Source of the DNA: Betaproteobacteria bacterium
GTDB lineage: Bacteria; Pseudomonadota; Gammaproteobacteria; Burkholderiales; Burkholderiaceae_D
Length of the DNA stretch: 64,000 bases
Assembly: GCA_025362735.1 (NCBI GenBank)
Contig: JANYFL010000017.1
Location: 62,001-126,000 of the forward strand
Direction of reading: 5' to 3'
Positions 44,654 to 52,805 of the stretch are shown in pieces. The translations under genes and the position numbers were made by a program. Within the stretch, counting starts at the first letter, position 1. Each line of letters begins with the position of its first letter. The notes under the pieces were generated by a model. It saw only the letters and a program-made list of their open reading frames with translations, had not been told where the DNA came from and searched no databases.

Positions 44654-45583
44654 TTATGGCTTGACGGAGGTTAATATGGGTTTCGCCACGTTGAGTGTCG
44701 GAACATTCTGCGGAATGAACTCAACATTTGGACTCATGGTGGTCATGCGGGCGGGCCCAAAGATCGTGGCGAAGGCCACATCTTTCGCGTCGCGTCCCGT
44801 AGCCACTCGTACCACTTGATCGACCGGAACCATCTCAGTTGGGTCAAACAGAACCCAGCGTCCGCCCAGCCAGGCTTCAAAAATGGCATGAAAATCTGGA
44901 GGCGGCTCAGGAAATTGGGCATAGCCGCTGACCAATCGGGCCGGGATGTTGAGGGCCCTGCATAAGGTAACCGACAAATGTGCAAAATCACGGCACACAC
45001 CTGCGCGTTGTTCAAAAACGTCTCGTGCTGTCGTCGTCGCGACGGTGGATCCGATGCGGTACTCGATGTTTTGATGAACCCATTCGCAGATGGCTTTCAC
45101 GCGCGCGTAACCACGAGGAAGGTTGCCAAACAACTGGATTGCCGTTGGACCCAAATGATCGGATTCGCAATAGCGGGTCGGCATCAGGAATCGCAGTACA
45201 TCGTCGGGAATTCCATGGATCGGATCTTCTGCCGCATTGGGGTCAATTAATTCACCCATCCGGTCTACAACGGCACGGTAGTTCAGCTTCAATGGCCCGG
45301 CTTCGGCCTGCAGTCGCAGAAACCGGTTGCCTGAATGGGGATCGGCGTAGGTACGAAAAGGTAGTAAAGATGTTGCCGACTTGACCTGCAAATTTTCTTC
45401 AATAATGGTCTGGCTTGCATCTGCCGATGCGTGGATCATAAATACAAAATCACTCGTGGCATCAAGTTCATAGGCCAACTCACAATCAATCTTGATGCGG
45501 TTGTAAACGGGAGCAATCACGGGATCGCTCCCGTTCGGTTTAATGGGCCACTGACGGCCGATGTTGCAAGTATTTTCAGTCAT
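44654..45583 (-). CDS. Transglutaminase-like cysteine peptidase
   Basis: A protein of about 309 residues. It has an N-terminal beta-rich domain and a transglutaminase core with RAGVCRDFAHLSVTLCR (Cys), DFHAIFEAWLGG (His) and LFDPTE (Asp), so the triad is complete. The ATG at 45583 has AAGGA 6 bases upstream; frame extends to 45715. It is a distant paralogue of the Anbu-linked protein at 31187, which lacks the His. Confidence 0.87.
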   Translation of the reverse strand: MTENTCNIGRQWPIKPNGSDPVIAPVYNRIKIDCELAYELDATSDFVFMIHASADASQTIIEENLQVKSATSLLPFRTYADPHSGNRFLRLQAEAGPLKLNYRAVVDRMGELIDPNAAEDPIHGIPDDVLRFLMPTRYCESDHLGPTAIQLFGNLPRGYARVKAICEWVHQNIEYRIGSTVATTTARDVFEQRAGVCRDFAHLSVTLCRALNIPARLVSGYAQFPEPPPDFHAIFEAWLGGRWVLFDPTEMVPVDQVVRVATGRDAKDVAFATIFGPARMTTMSPNVEFIPQNVPTLNVAKPILTSVKP

Positions 45584-45761
45584 CTGGAATCCTTGGGCAC
45601 GAAGCATCTGTAAGTAAACATTCGTTTCACATTCATTGAGATTGCATTGAAGCAAATCAAACGTGTGATTCCCATCGGCGCTCAAGAGGCATTGTGGTAA
45701 GACAAGGCCGTGCATGACCCAAGCGGAAGCGACGAAGTGATGTGAATTTGTAAGACACGAA

Positions 45762-45816
45762 CTACGGCGGAGGGCGGCTTAGTCCGCTGTCCAGCTTAGC
45801 GACCGACTTCCATACT
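45762..45816 (+). promoter_or_regulatory. Promoter element shared with position 47095, copy 1
   Basis: CTACGGCGGAGGGCGGCTTA with the following AGTCCGCTGTC, and ATACT 39 bases after the GGCGGC, match the 47095 region in sequence and spacing. It precedes the crystallin-domain gene. Confidence 0.6.
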
Positions 45817-45881
45817 CAACTTAACAAGCAAGACCAAGGTCGATATCGACTGCGGCAGAGAAGCTTTGTTAGGAGACGAAA

Positions 45882-47006
45882 ATGAATGCAATATTGAAAA
45901 GCGCGTTAGCGGTTTCGGCCATCAGCCTGGCCACACATGCCGCAGCACAGGTCACGTTTTATCAGGGCGAAGACTTTGAAGGACCTTCTTTCACAACCCA
46001 ACAGGAGGTTCGGAATTTTGAGCGCATTGGTTTCAATGACCGTGCGTCGTCAGTGGTAGTTCAGCGCAATCTCTGGGAAGTTTGTGAAGATGCCCGATTC
46101 AATGGTCGCTGTGTGGTCTTGCGACCGGGGCGGTATGATTCATTAAGAGCCATGGGTCTGAATGATCGTGTTTCATCCGTTCGAATGGTGAACGGTAACG
46201 GACGCATTAATGATGATCGCTATGCGCCTGCCCCGGTGACTTCGCAAGTCACTTTTTATGAGCGGGAAAATTTCGAAGGCCGGACGCTGTCGACTGAAAA
46301 TCCAATTGGCAACTTCGAGCGTATCGGGTTCAATGATCGTGCCTCTTCAATCATCGTAGTCGGTGGGCCGTGGGAAGTTTGTGACGATGCCCGCTTTGGC
46401 GGACGTTGCGCTGTCCTGCGTCCGGGTCGCTATCCATCGCTCCGCTCAATGGGTTTGAACGACCGAATCTCTTCGGTGCGAACAGTAAGCGCAAATGCTC
46501 GTTTTCCCGATGATCGATATGCGCCTGCTCCAGTGGCCGCCTATGACAATCAACCGCAGAATAATGGTTATCAAAGACGCGACAATGAACGCTTATATGA
46601 AGCAAACGTCACCTCTGTTCGGGCTGTGGTCGGCACACCTGAGCAACGTTGCTGGATCGAAAGCGAACAGGTTCCGCAACAGCGGAGCGGTGCCAATGTT
46701 CCTGGTGCAATAGCAGGCGCCGTCATTGGTGGCATTCTCGGCCACCAGGTTGGTGAAGGACGCGGCAAGGATTTCGCAACAGCTGGCGGAGCGATTGCGG
46801 GTGGTGCAATTGGCGCCAACGTTGGCCGTGACAATGGCGGCGTGGCGACTCAAAATGTGCAACGTTGCGCCAATGTCCCCAATCAGGCACGCGCTGATTA
46901 CTGGGACGTAACTTATGACTTCCGCGGTCAAGCGCATCGGGTCCAGATGACAACTCAACCCGGTCGTACTGTTACGGTGAACGAGCAAGGTGAACCGCGT
47001 TCATAA
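45882..47006 (+). CDS. Secreted beta/gamma-crystallin protein with glycine-zipper tail
   Basis: A 374-residue protein. The signal peptide ends near HAAAQ. Two crystallin units occupy about residues 24-105 and 122-205, with pairs VTFYQGEDFEG / VTFYERENFEG and WEVCEDARFNGRCVVLRPGRY / WEVCDDARFGGRCAVLRPGRY. After a linker, residues about 270-320 form a glycine-zipper (2TM) segment. Such proteins bind Ca2+ and protect or scaffold the envelope. AGGAG lies 8 bases before the ATG. It shares an unusual promoter element with the Cys-repeat gene. Confidence 0.88.
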   Translation: MNAILKSALAVSAISLATHAAAQVTFYQGEDFEGPSFTTQQEVRNFERIGFNDRASSVVVQRNLWEVCEDARFNGRCVVLRPGRYDSLRAMGLNDRVSSVRMVNGNGRINDDRYAPAPVTSQVTFYERENFEGRTLSTENPIGNFERIGFNDRASSIIVVGGPWEVCDDARFGGRCAVLRPGRYPSLRSMGLNDRISSVRTVSANARFPDDRYAPAPVAAYDNQPQNNGYQRRDNERLYEANVTSVRAVVGTPEQRCWIESEQVPQQRSGANVPGAIAGAVIGGILGHQVGEGRGKDFATAGGAIAGGAIGANVGRDNGGVATQNVQRCANVPNQARADYWDVTYDFRGQAHRVQMTTQPGRTVTVNEQGEPRS

Positions 47007-47030
47007 ACTTGGATGCAAAGCACAAACAGG

Positions 47031-47055
47031 ACGGTTCCATTGGAGCCGTTTTGTT
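47031..47055 (+). terminator. Terminator after the crystallin gene
   Basis: ACGGTTCC and GGAGCCGT form a stem with one G-T pair around ATT, followed by TTTGTTT. Confidence 0.75.
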
Positions 47056-47094
47056 TATGAGTAACTTTAGGAAAATTTTAGAGTAGGACATCTA

Positions 47095-47149
47095 CTACGG
47101 TGAAAGGCGGCACAGTCTGCTGTCTGGACTAATTGAGGTCACCGATACT
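47095..47149 (+). promoter_or_regulatory. Promoter element shared with position 45762, copy 2
   Basis: CTACGGTGAAAGGCGGCACA followed by AGTCTGCTGTC, with ATACT 39 bases after the GGCGGC. Same order and spacing as copy 1, upstream of the Cys-repeat gene. Confidence 0.6.
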
Positions 47150-47185
47150 GAATTCACCCTAACAACCAGATTCAAGAGGACAGAC

Positions 47186-47734
47186 ATGAACAAATTATTT
47201 AATCTAAAAGCTGCATTTATTTGTGCGGCAATGCTCGCTTTGCCCGTTGCCAATGCAGCGATGACCAAGGCGGATTACGAAGCAACCAAGAGCAAAATAA
47301 GTGCGCAGGAAAAGACAGACAAAAAGGCTTGTGGTTCGCTATCGGGCAACGCAAAAGACATCTGTGTCGAAGAAGCCAAAGGTAAGGAATCAGTCGCCAA
47401 GGCTCAACTGGAATATGACTATTCGGGTAAACCCGCCGATTGGAACAAGGTCATGACAGCGCAAGCAGATGCGGCCTACGCCATCGCCAAGGAAAAGTGC
47501 GACGACAAGGCGGGCAATGTAAAGGACGTCTGTGTGCAGGAAGCAAAGGCTGAACATACCAAGGCTCAAGCGGATATCAAATTGGGTAAGCAAGTAGGCA
47601 AAGCCAATGTGGCAGCCCATGAAGACAAAGTCGACGCAGATTACAAGGTTGCAGTCGAGAAGTGTGACGCCTTGGCTGGTGACGCCAAGTCAAGCTGTGT
47701 TGCCGCTGCTAAAACAAAGTTCGGCAAAAGCTGA
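47186..47734 (+). CDS. Secreted protein with three Cys-pair helical repeats
   Basis: A 182-residue protein with a signal peptide ending at VANAA. The mature part is Lys/Ala-rich and helical, with three repeats of about 45-50 residues, each holding a Cys pair: KKACGSLSGNAKDICVEEAK, KEKCDDKAGNVKDVCVQEAK and VEKCDALAGDAKSSCVAAAK. Each pair could form a disulphide in the periplasm. Similar proteins in Burkholderiales are listed as hypothetical. A strong ribosome site (AGAGGA) precedes the ATG and a strong terminator follows. Confidence 0.85.
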   Translation: MNKLFNLKAAFICAAMLALPVANAAMTKADYEATKSKISAQEKTDKKACGSLSGNAKDICVEEAKGKESVAKAQLEYDYSGKPADWNKVMTAQADAAYAIAKEKCDDKAGNVKDVCVQEAKAEHTKAQADIKLGKQVGKANVAAHEDKVDADYKVAVEKCDALAGDAKSSCVAAAKTKFGKS

Positions 47735-47752
47735 TTTGTAAATGTTGCTGTT

Positions 47753-47780
47753 AAAAAGGCCGACCCATGTCGGCCTTTTT
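47753..47780 (+). terminator. Strong rho-independent terminator
   Basis: AAAAAGGCCGAC with its perfect complement around a CCAT loop, ending in TTTTT, 19 bases after the stop of the Cys-repeat gene. Confidence 0.92.
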
Positions 47781-47841
47781 ACCAAGAGGTCTGAGCTTTT
47801 CAGATCCGGCTTGACTGCTATTCAAATGGAGTGTTTTCGTT

Positions 47842-48123
47842 ATGCCGTTGCTTTCGAAAAAAAATGCTTCTATGCCGGTTCCTTCAACGACTGGTGCCGT
47901 CAAGACGACTCGGACAGCAAGGCCCGATAGCAAAGAGATTGATGTGTCCGAGACTGATTCAACGAGTCCCAAGTTGCCGCACGAAAGAGATGAATCGTCT
48001 GGCACAGCAGGGGCCAAACCGAGTGAAAAGATACAACAGGCCCATCGTGATCTCAGTCGTGGACTTCAAGATACGGATCGCGGCCCTCCCGCAGACCGGG
48101 CCTATAAAAAACTGAAGCAATGA
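47842..48123 (+). CDS. 93-residue conserved hypothetical protein
   Basis: A polar protein whose second half (LPHERDESSGTAGAKPSEKI ... DLSRGLQDTDRGPPADRAYKKL) matches a family of short Burkholderiales proteins with LPHERDES and DTDRGP motifs. No membrane or enzyme feature is seen, and it is probably disordered. GGAG lies about 9 bases before the ATG. It is followed by the small DFT protein, probably in one transcript. Confidence 0.78.
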   Translation: MPLLSKKNASMPVPSTTGAVKTTRTARPDSKEIDVSETDSTSPKLPHERDESSGTAGAKPSEKIQQAHRDLSRGLQDTDRGPPADRAYKKLKQ

Positions 48124-48182
48124 TCATTGCTTTAGTTTCCTAGAGTAATTTTTCGATGCAAATACTGACTTGAGAGGTTGAT

Positions 48183-48350
48183 ATGAACAAAACCAAAGCT
48201 GACAAAGAGCCCAAGGTAAAGAAGCTCCAAGAACAAAAAACTGATTTTACAAACGAAGGTGCGCCCCCTCCTGGAAAGGCCGGAACCTCGCCACCTGTTC
48301 CTCCCGTCACTGATACGGAGAATGATCGGCATCGTGACCATAAGAAATAG
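48183..48350 (+). CDS. 55-residue protein with KKLxxQKxDFTxEG motif (second copy)
   Basis: A small Lys- and Pro-rich protein. KKLQEQKTDFTNEGAPPPG matches the 37991 protein. GAGAGG lies 5 bases before the ATG. Function unknown; its paralogue is preceded by a CRP-like palindrome, this copy is not. Confidence 0.72.
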   Translation: MNKTKADKEPKVKKLQEQKTDFTNEGAPPPGKAGTSPPVPPVTDTENDRHRDHKK

Positions 48351-48393
48351 GAAAGCCTGGCGTCTAGGCGTGGCAAGAATGACGCTCTAAACA

Positions 48394-49281
48394 GTGCAAC
48401 TGAATACGTGCAATATCTGGATTCTGTTAAAACAGGTCGCGCAGTCCTGGCTGGATGATTACGTGCCCAGCATGGGCGCAGCACTGGCGTATTACACGAT
48501 GTTTTCGCTGGCACCACTGTTATTCATCGTGATCTCCGTTGCTGGAATGGTTTTTGGGGCCGATGCTGCGCGTGGCGAGATCGAAGCACAGCTACGCGCG
48601 CTGATGGGAGATCGAGGGGCCAGTGCCGCGCAAGACCTGTTGGCCAGCATGCGTAATCCTGAGGAAGGAATGGTCGCTACCGTGTTGGGCCTGGTCTTCC
48701 TGTTTGTGGGTGCCACAACGGTATTTGGTGAACTTCAAAACTCATTGGATCGAATCTGGCGCGTCCCTACCCATCGATTGAAAAGCGGATGGTTTGTACT
48801 GGTGCGTGACCGTTTATTGTCCTTCGGGATGATATTGGTCTTTGGATTTCTTCTCATCGTTTCGCTCATAGTCAGTGCCGTGTTGGCTGCAGCGGGACGA
48901 TTGTGGAACCCCATGCTCGGCGAATGGTACGTATTGGTGGTGACGACAAACGCCATCGTCGACTTTTTAATCTTATCGACCATGTTTGCCTTGATCTACA
49001 AATTTATGCCGCGCGTTCGTGTCCAGTGGAAAGATGTGTGGATCGGCGCCATTGTGACCGCGATGCTGTTCATGATTGGCAAAGCGCTGATTGGCCTGTA
49101 TCTGGGACGCAGTACTGTGGCCTCAGGTTTTGGAGCCGCAGGCTCATTGGTGGTGATCTTGCTATGGGTGTACTACTCGGCCCAAATATTTCTGGTGGGT
49201 GCAGAATTTACCTGGGTCTATGCCAACACCTTCGGCTCAAGAAAAACTGAGATCGAAATGAAAGATCAAAGTATTAGTTAA
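48394..49281 (+). CDS. YihY/BrkB-family inner-membrane protein
   Basis: A 295-residue protein with about six membrane helices. GAALAYYTMFSLAPLLFIVISVAG near residues 28-50 and VYYSAQIFLVGAEFTWVYA near the end are the family hallmarks. Once thought to be ribonuclease BN, these are now regarded as uncharacterised membrane proteins. GTG start without a clear ribosome site. Confidence 0.9.
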   Translation: MQLNTCNIWILLKQVAQSWLDDYVPSMGAALAYYTMFSLAPLLFIVISVAGMVFGADAARGEIEAQLRALMGDRGASAAQDLLASMRNPEEGMVATVLGLVFLFVGATTVFGELQNSLDRIWRVPTHRLKSGWFVLVRDRLLSFGMILVFGFLLIVSLIVSAVLAAAGRLWNPMLGEWYVLVVTTNAIVDFLILSTMFALIYKFMPRVRVQWKDVWIGAIVTAMLFMIGKALIGLYLGRSTVASGFGAAGSLVVILLWVYYSAQIFLVGAEFTWVYANTFGSRKTEIEMKDQSIS

Positions 49282-49294
49282 AGACCGATAGAAT

Positions 49295-49332
49295 AAGGCC
49301 GCCACATGACGCGAACATCATCTGGCGGCCTT
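49295..49332. terminator. Bidirectional terminator
   Basis: AAGGCCGCCA at 49295-49304 and its perfect complement at 49323-49332 lie between the convergent YihY and BON genes. Confidence 0.8.
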
Positions 49333-49356
49333 GGATGTATGGCGTTAGCTTATGAC

Positions 49357-49797
49357 TCAGCTTTTGATTTGAAGCTGGTTGTCAACGCTGACAACACCAT
49401 CAATTTTCTTGGCAAGTTGCGTTGCATGCTCACGGGCTACGCTGCTGGGAGCGGTACCATGTAATGTAACGATGCCATTGGTTGTATCGACATCGATTTT
49501 TAGTGCGCTGAGTGAACTATCCTTTACCAATTCTGCTTTCACACTGGTTGTGATAGTTGCATCTTTAAGTTTGGCAGTGGCCGAATCAACGGTCTGATTG
49601 GTACTTTCTTTAGCGGCCGCAGTCTCATTTTTGATTTCGGCTTTAGCCTGATCTGTTTTCTGATCGATCTTGTCGATTGTTGAATCCAGCTTCTGGCCTA
49701 CCGTGCGTTCGTCCGGTTTTTTATCGCAGGCAGTAAGACTCAGTAAACCGACTAAGGCAATCGTCGTAGTCAGGGCGTTGAAATGTTGAACTCGCAT
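49357..49797 (-). CDS. BON-domain lipoprotein
   Basis: A 146-residue lipoprotein with lipobox LSLTACDK, a Lys/Ala-rich helical linker and a C-terminal BON domain (about residues 78-145, with ALKIDVDTTNGIVTLHG and VDNQLQI). BON domains bind phospholipid in the periplasm and are linked to osmotic stress (OsmY type). AAGGAA lies before the ATG. Confidence 0.9.
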   Translation of the reverse strand: MRVQHFNALTTTIALVGLLSLTACDKKPDERTVGQKLDSTIDKIDQKTDQAKAEIKNETAAAKESTNQTVDSATAKLKDATITTSVKAELVKDSSLSALKIDVDTTNGIVTLHGTAPSSVAREHATQLAKKIDGVVSVDNQLQIKS

Positions 49798-49905
49798 GTT
49801 GGTTCCTTCTTGAATCGTGAATGATGTTGAAAGCTTAACTAGGCAGGATGATCATGCCTATCAGTCGGCAGCCCAATACGTTGTCGGATATCCCGTACAA
49901 GCCAA

Positions 49906-50790
49906 TTAATTGCGTTTGCGCACTTGCACATCGACGAACATGCCAAGGTAGTCACTGGGAAAGCCGTGCCATGAGCCACTGACCGGCGATGCCAGGCTGG
50001 CGTGTCGAGCAACCCCGACGCGAATCAAATCGGTGCCACCTATTAGATTGTTGGTTGGATCAAATGGAATCCAGCCTGCACCAGGGAGGTAGACCTGAAC
50101 CCAGGCGTGGGTAGAGCCCGCTCCCTGCAATTGCTGAGCATCGTCATCAAGCCAGGGCGTGTATAAATAACCTGAGACAAAGCGTGCTGCATAGCCAAGG
50201 TGGCGTATGGCTTCAAGCATCAAGGTGGCAAAATCACGGCAAGTCCCGCTTTGCAATTGCAGGGTTTCGTGTGGGGTCTGTACCCCCTCATCAATGCGTG
50301 CTAAATACTGCATTGCGTCGCGGATGAACTGGTTCATCGCCATCAGGAGTTCACGTGAACCAGTTGTCCCTTCTGGGTTGATGAATTGTTTGGCCCAGTC
50401 CAATAGAACATGGTCCGGGTCATCATAATAGGGCGTCAGGTAATGCCCGAGCACCAGCTTTTCTTCATCGTCGTAATCGAAAGGATAATTCTCTGCATGC
50501 GGGCTCAGTGGAAGTTCAAGTGCATGTGTGCCGGTATGTTCGACCGAGAAAGAACTGACGACTTTCAATTCGGTCGCTGGGCTTTGTGGTTGTACCAAGG
50601 CCACTGAATTGGAATAAGCATCCAGGATCAGACGAATATCGACAGGTGTCGGGCTCACTTCCATATCGGTCGCCAGAACCCGAAGGTCATGGCTTTCGCG
50701 TGGACGAAACATGATCCGGTGCTCGCCGAGTTCAACCGGTTGCGCATAGCGGTAGTGAGTAGTGTGAGTGATATCGAAGAAGACGGACAC
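49906..50790 (-). CDS. Transglutaminase-like protein with N-terminal beta domain
   Basis: A 294-residue protein. The GTG at 50790 is preferred because GGAGG lies 5 bases upstream and it starts the family's VFFDITHTTHYRYAQPV strand; the frame runs on to 51051. Triad residues are in SGTCRDFATLMLEA (Cys), STHAWVQVYLPG (His) and PFDPTN (Asp). This branch occurs with alpha-E and circularly permuted ATP-grasp genes in Anbu-type clusters, but none lie nearby. Confidence 0.87.
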   Translation of the reverse strand: MSVFFDITHTTHYRYAQPVELGEHRIMFRPRESHDLRVLATDMEVSPTPVDIRLILDAYSNSVALVQPQSPATELKVVSSFSVEHTGTHALELPLSPHAENYPFDYDDEEKLVLGHYLTPYYDDPDHVLLDWAKQFINPEGTTGSRELLMAMNQFIRDAMQYLARIDEGVQTPHETLQLQSGTCRDFATLMLEAIRHLGYAARFVSGYLYTPWLDDDAQQLQGAGSTHAWVQVYLPGAGWIPFDPTNNLIGGTDLIRVGVARHASLASPVSGSWHGFPSDYLGMFVDVQVRKRN

Positions 50791-50909
50791 AAGATCCTCC
50801 GATGGAATATGGACTGCTAGCATGCGGAAGGAATGCTGGTGCGCCCATCGGTTACAGCCTTGATCGAGTGTGGGCGCAGTCCTACCCGGTAGGGATGTAT
50901 GGGCTTCGA

Positions 50910-50934
50910 CTAGGGAATTGATGACACACCCTAA
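50910..50934 (+). repeat. 25-bp direct repeat, left copy
   Basis: Matches 54021-54045 at 23 of 25 positions, core AATTGATGACAC. It lies 44 bases past the end of the oxygenase-reductase gene. The pair encloses exactly the reductase, GntR and Rieske genes. Confidence 0.8.
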
Positions 50935-50978
50935 GTCGTACGACTGCTCACCCCGAATAGATGCTTGTTTAGTGTTCC

Positions 50979-51959
50979 TTAGATTGCATCCGGTCGATAG
51001 TCTGAATCGAGCACAACGCCACCACCCACGACGCGAGATACGCAGGCGCATATGCGTTTGTTTTGGGTTTTCTGTGCGGCGCTGAAAAAGACATCACGAT
51101 GATCGACGGTGCCGTCCACCGATACGACATTAATCACGCAAAGGCCGCATTCGCCACGTTTGCAATCGTAGAGCGTCTCAACGCCTGCCTGATTCAAGGC
51201 ATCCAGCAAGGTGACGCCTACCGGTACTTCGAACTCCAGATCGTGACGCGGTACTTTGACCCAGAATTTCTCGGCTGCATATTGACCGCTGTTACCAAAG
51301 GTTTCGAAGCGTAAATTTGCCGGTGGTCGTCCGCTTTCCATCCAGGTGCGTCGCACTGCATCCAGCAGCGGAATTGGCCCGCAAACGTAAACCTGGGCAT
51401 TCGGACCAAGGCCGGAGATGGCATCCTGGAGATCCATTTTCTGACCGGCATCGTCGGCAATAAAGTCAATGCGCTGACCCAGACTGGCTTCCAGTTCGCT
51501 GCGGTAGACATGTTCCTCTGCAGTGCGGGAGCCGTAGAGCATCTGCACGGGAGCATTGCGTCTGGAGAGCGCCTGCGCCATGCCGAAGATGGGGGTTATA
51601 CCAATGCCACCTGCGATCAACAAATATTCCGGTGCGTTGAAGTCGAGTTCAAAATGATTATTGGGCTCGGATATATCCAGTCGTCCGCCGACTTGAAGAC
51701 TCCACATATAGCGCGATCCGCCACGGCTGTCGGGAGCCAGTTTGACTGCAATCCGGTAGGTATCACCCATTGGACTGCCCACCAATGAATAGAAGCGCGG
51801 TTCGGGACGCCCATTGATTTGCACGATGACCGAAAGATGGCTGCCTGGCCGATAGGGAAGTGGGGCTTCCGGTAGAGCCAGGGTGAATTCGCGAATGGTC
51901 GGACTGAGGTCACGAATGGATTCAACAATAGCCTGCATCCTCCGCTGGTTATTGCGCAT
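50979..51959 (-). CDS. Oxygenase reductase, VanB/phthalate-dioxygenase-reductase type
   Basis: A 326-residue iron-sulphur flavoprotein. The order is a flavin-binding barrel (RFYSLVGSP), an NAD-binding domain (LLIAGGIGITPIFGMAQAL, YVCGPIPLLDAV) and a C-terminal plant-type [2Fe-2S] domain with CKRGECGLC and a fourth Cys in RICAC. It passes electrons from NAD(P)H to a Rieske oxygenase, here the gene at 52806. A good ribosome site (GGAG) precedes the ATG. Confidence 0.92.
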   Translation of the reverse strand: MRNNQRRMQAIVESIRDLSPTIREFTLALPEAPLPYRPGSHLSVIVQINGRPEPRFYSLVGSPMGDTYRIAVKLAPDSRGGSRYMWSLQVGGRLDISEPNNHFELDFNAPEYLLIAGGIGITPIFGMAQALSRRNAPVQMLYGSRTAEEHVYRSELEASLGQRIDFIADDAGQKMDLQDAISGLGPNAQVYVCGPIPLLDAVRRTWMESGRPPANLRFETFGNSGQYAAEKFWVKVPRHDLEFEVPVGVTLLDALNQAGVETLYDCKRGECGLCVINVVSVDGTVDHRDVFFSAAQKTQNKRICACVSRVVGGGVVLDSDYRPDAI

Positions 51960-52020
51960 GTTTTTGTCTCCGATGAATTATGAACTGCGTTTTATGGTCG
52001 GCGAGGTCTATACAGATAAT

Positions 52021-52800
52021 TTATAAACGCACGCTGTGCAGGCGGAACAGATTCGCACCTGAAATTTGCTCGAAACTATTGCGATTGGCGATGGCAATCG
52101 TAAATTGGCGTTGTGAAATACGGGCGTGCTCGCGAGTAATGGCTTCGGCACGCGTACCTTCGCGCTGACGGATGGCATCCAGCATATTGCGGTGCTGATT
52201 CTGGGCAATGACCAGCAGATCACGTGATCCCGCTTCAGCAGCATTGACTTTGACAAAGGCACTCGGTGACGCGAAAGGCGTGTGCATCATCCGTTCGATC
52301 TGGGAGCGAATAGATGGACTGCCCGACATTTCTCTGAGCAAGGTATGAAAGTGATCGTTCTCAGTGACATAGATCGAAAAATTTGCTTCACTCAAGGCCG
52401 TATCCGCAATTGCATCATCAATACGATCAAGACAGGTACGTGCTTCCTCGAGCAATTCCTGCGGTATGCCGCGTTCGGCGGCAAAGCGCGCAGCCAATCC
52501 TTCCAGCGTGCCGCGCAGCTCGATAGCATCCTTGATATCAGCGTCGGAAAAACTTTTGACCATGTAACCGCCTGAGGGCAAGGCCTCTAGCAAGCCTTCT
52601 TCCTGCAAACGCGCCAGTGCAGCACGGATGGGTGTGCGCGATACACCCAGTCTTTCGACGATAGCGAGCTCGGCAACACGCGTACCGGGTTCCAGTTCAC
52701 CGCTCAGGACCAGATCACGCAGTTGGACCTGTGCTTTGACAGTTTGAGATGAGCCTTGACTGTCGATCTCGGATGCGTTCCTTTTCATCTTGGCACGCAT
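52021..52800 (-). CDS. GntR/FCD-family transcriptional regulator
   Basis: A regulator of about 259 residues with an N-terminal winged helix (ELAIVERLGVSRTPIRAALARLQEEGLL) and a helical FCD ligand domain (ELRGTLEGLAARFAAERG, ENDHFHTLLREMSGS). It lies between the reductase and oxygenase genes. The frame overlaps the Rieske stop further upstream, so starts at 52800 or 52788 are the candidates. ATGTATACAAT sites at 53897 and 53625 are its likely operators. Such regulators respond to the pathway substrate. Confidence 0.9.
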   Translation of the reverse strand: MRAKMKRNASEIDSQGSSQTVKAQVQLRDLVLSGELEPGTRVAELAIVERLGVSRTPIRAALARLQEEGLLEALPSGGYMVKSFSDADIKDAIELRGTLEGLAARFAAERGIPQELLEEARTCLDRIDDAIADTALSEANFSIYVTENDHFHTLLREMSGSPSIRSQIERMMHTPFASPSAFVKVNAAEAGSRDLLVIAQNQHRNMLDAIRQREGTRAEAITREHARISQRQFTIAIANRNSFEQISGANLFRLHSVRL

Positions 52801-52805
52801 GTGAA

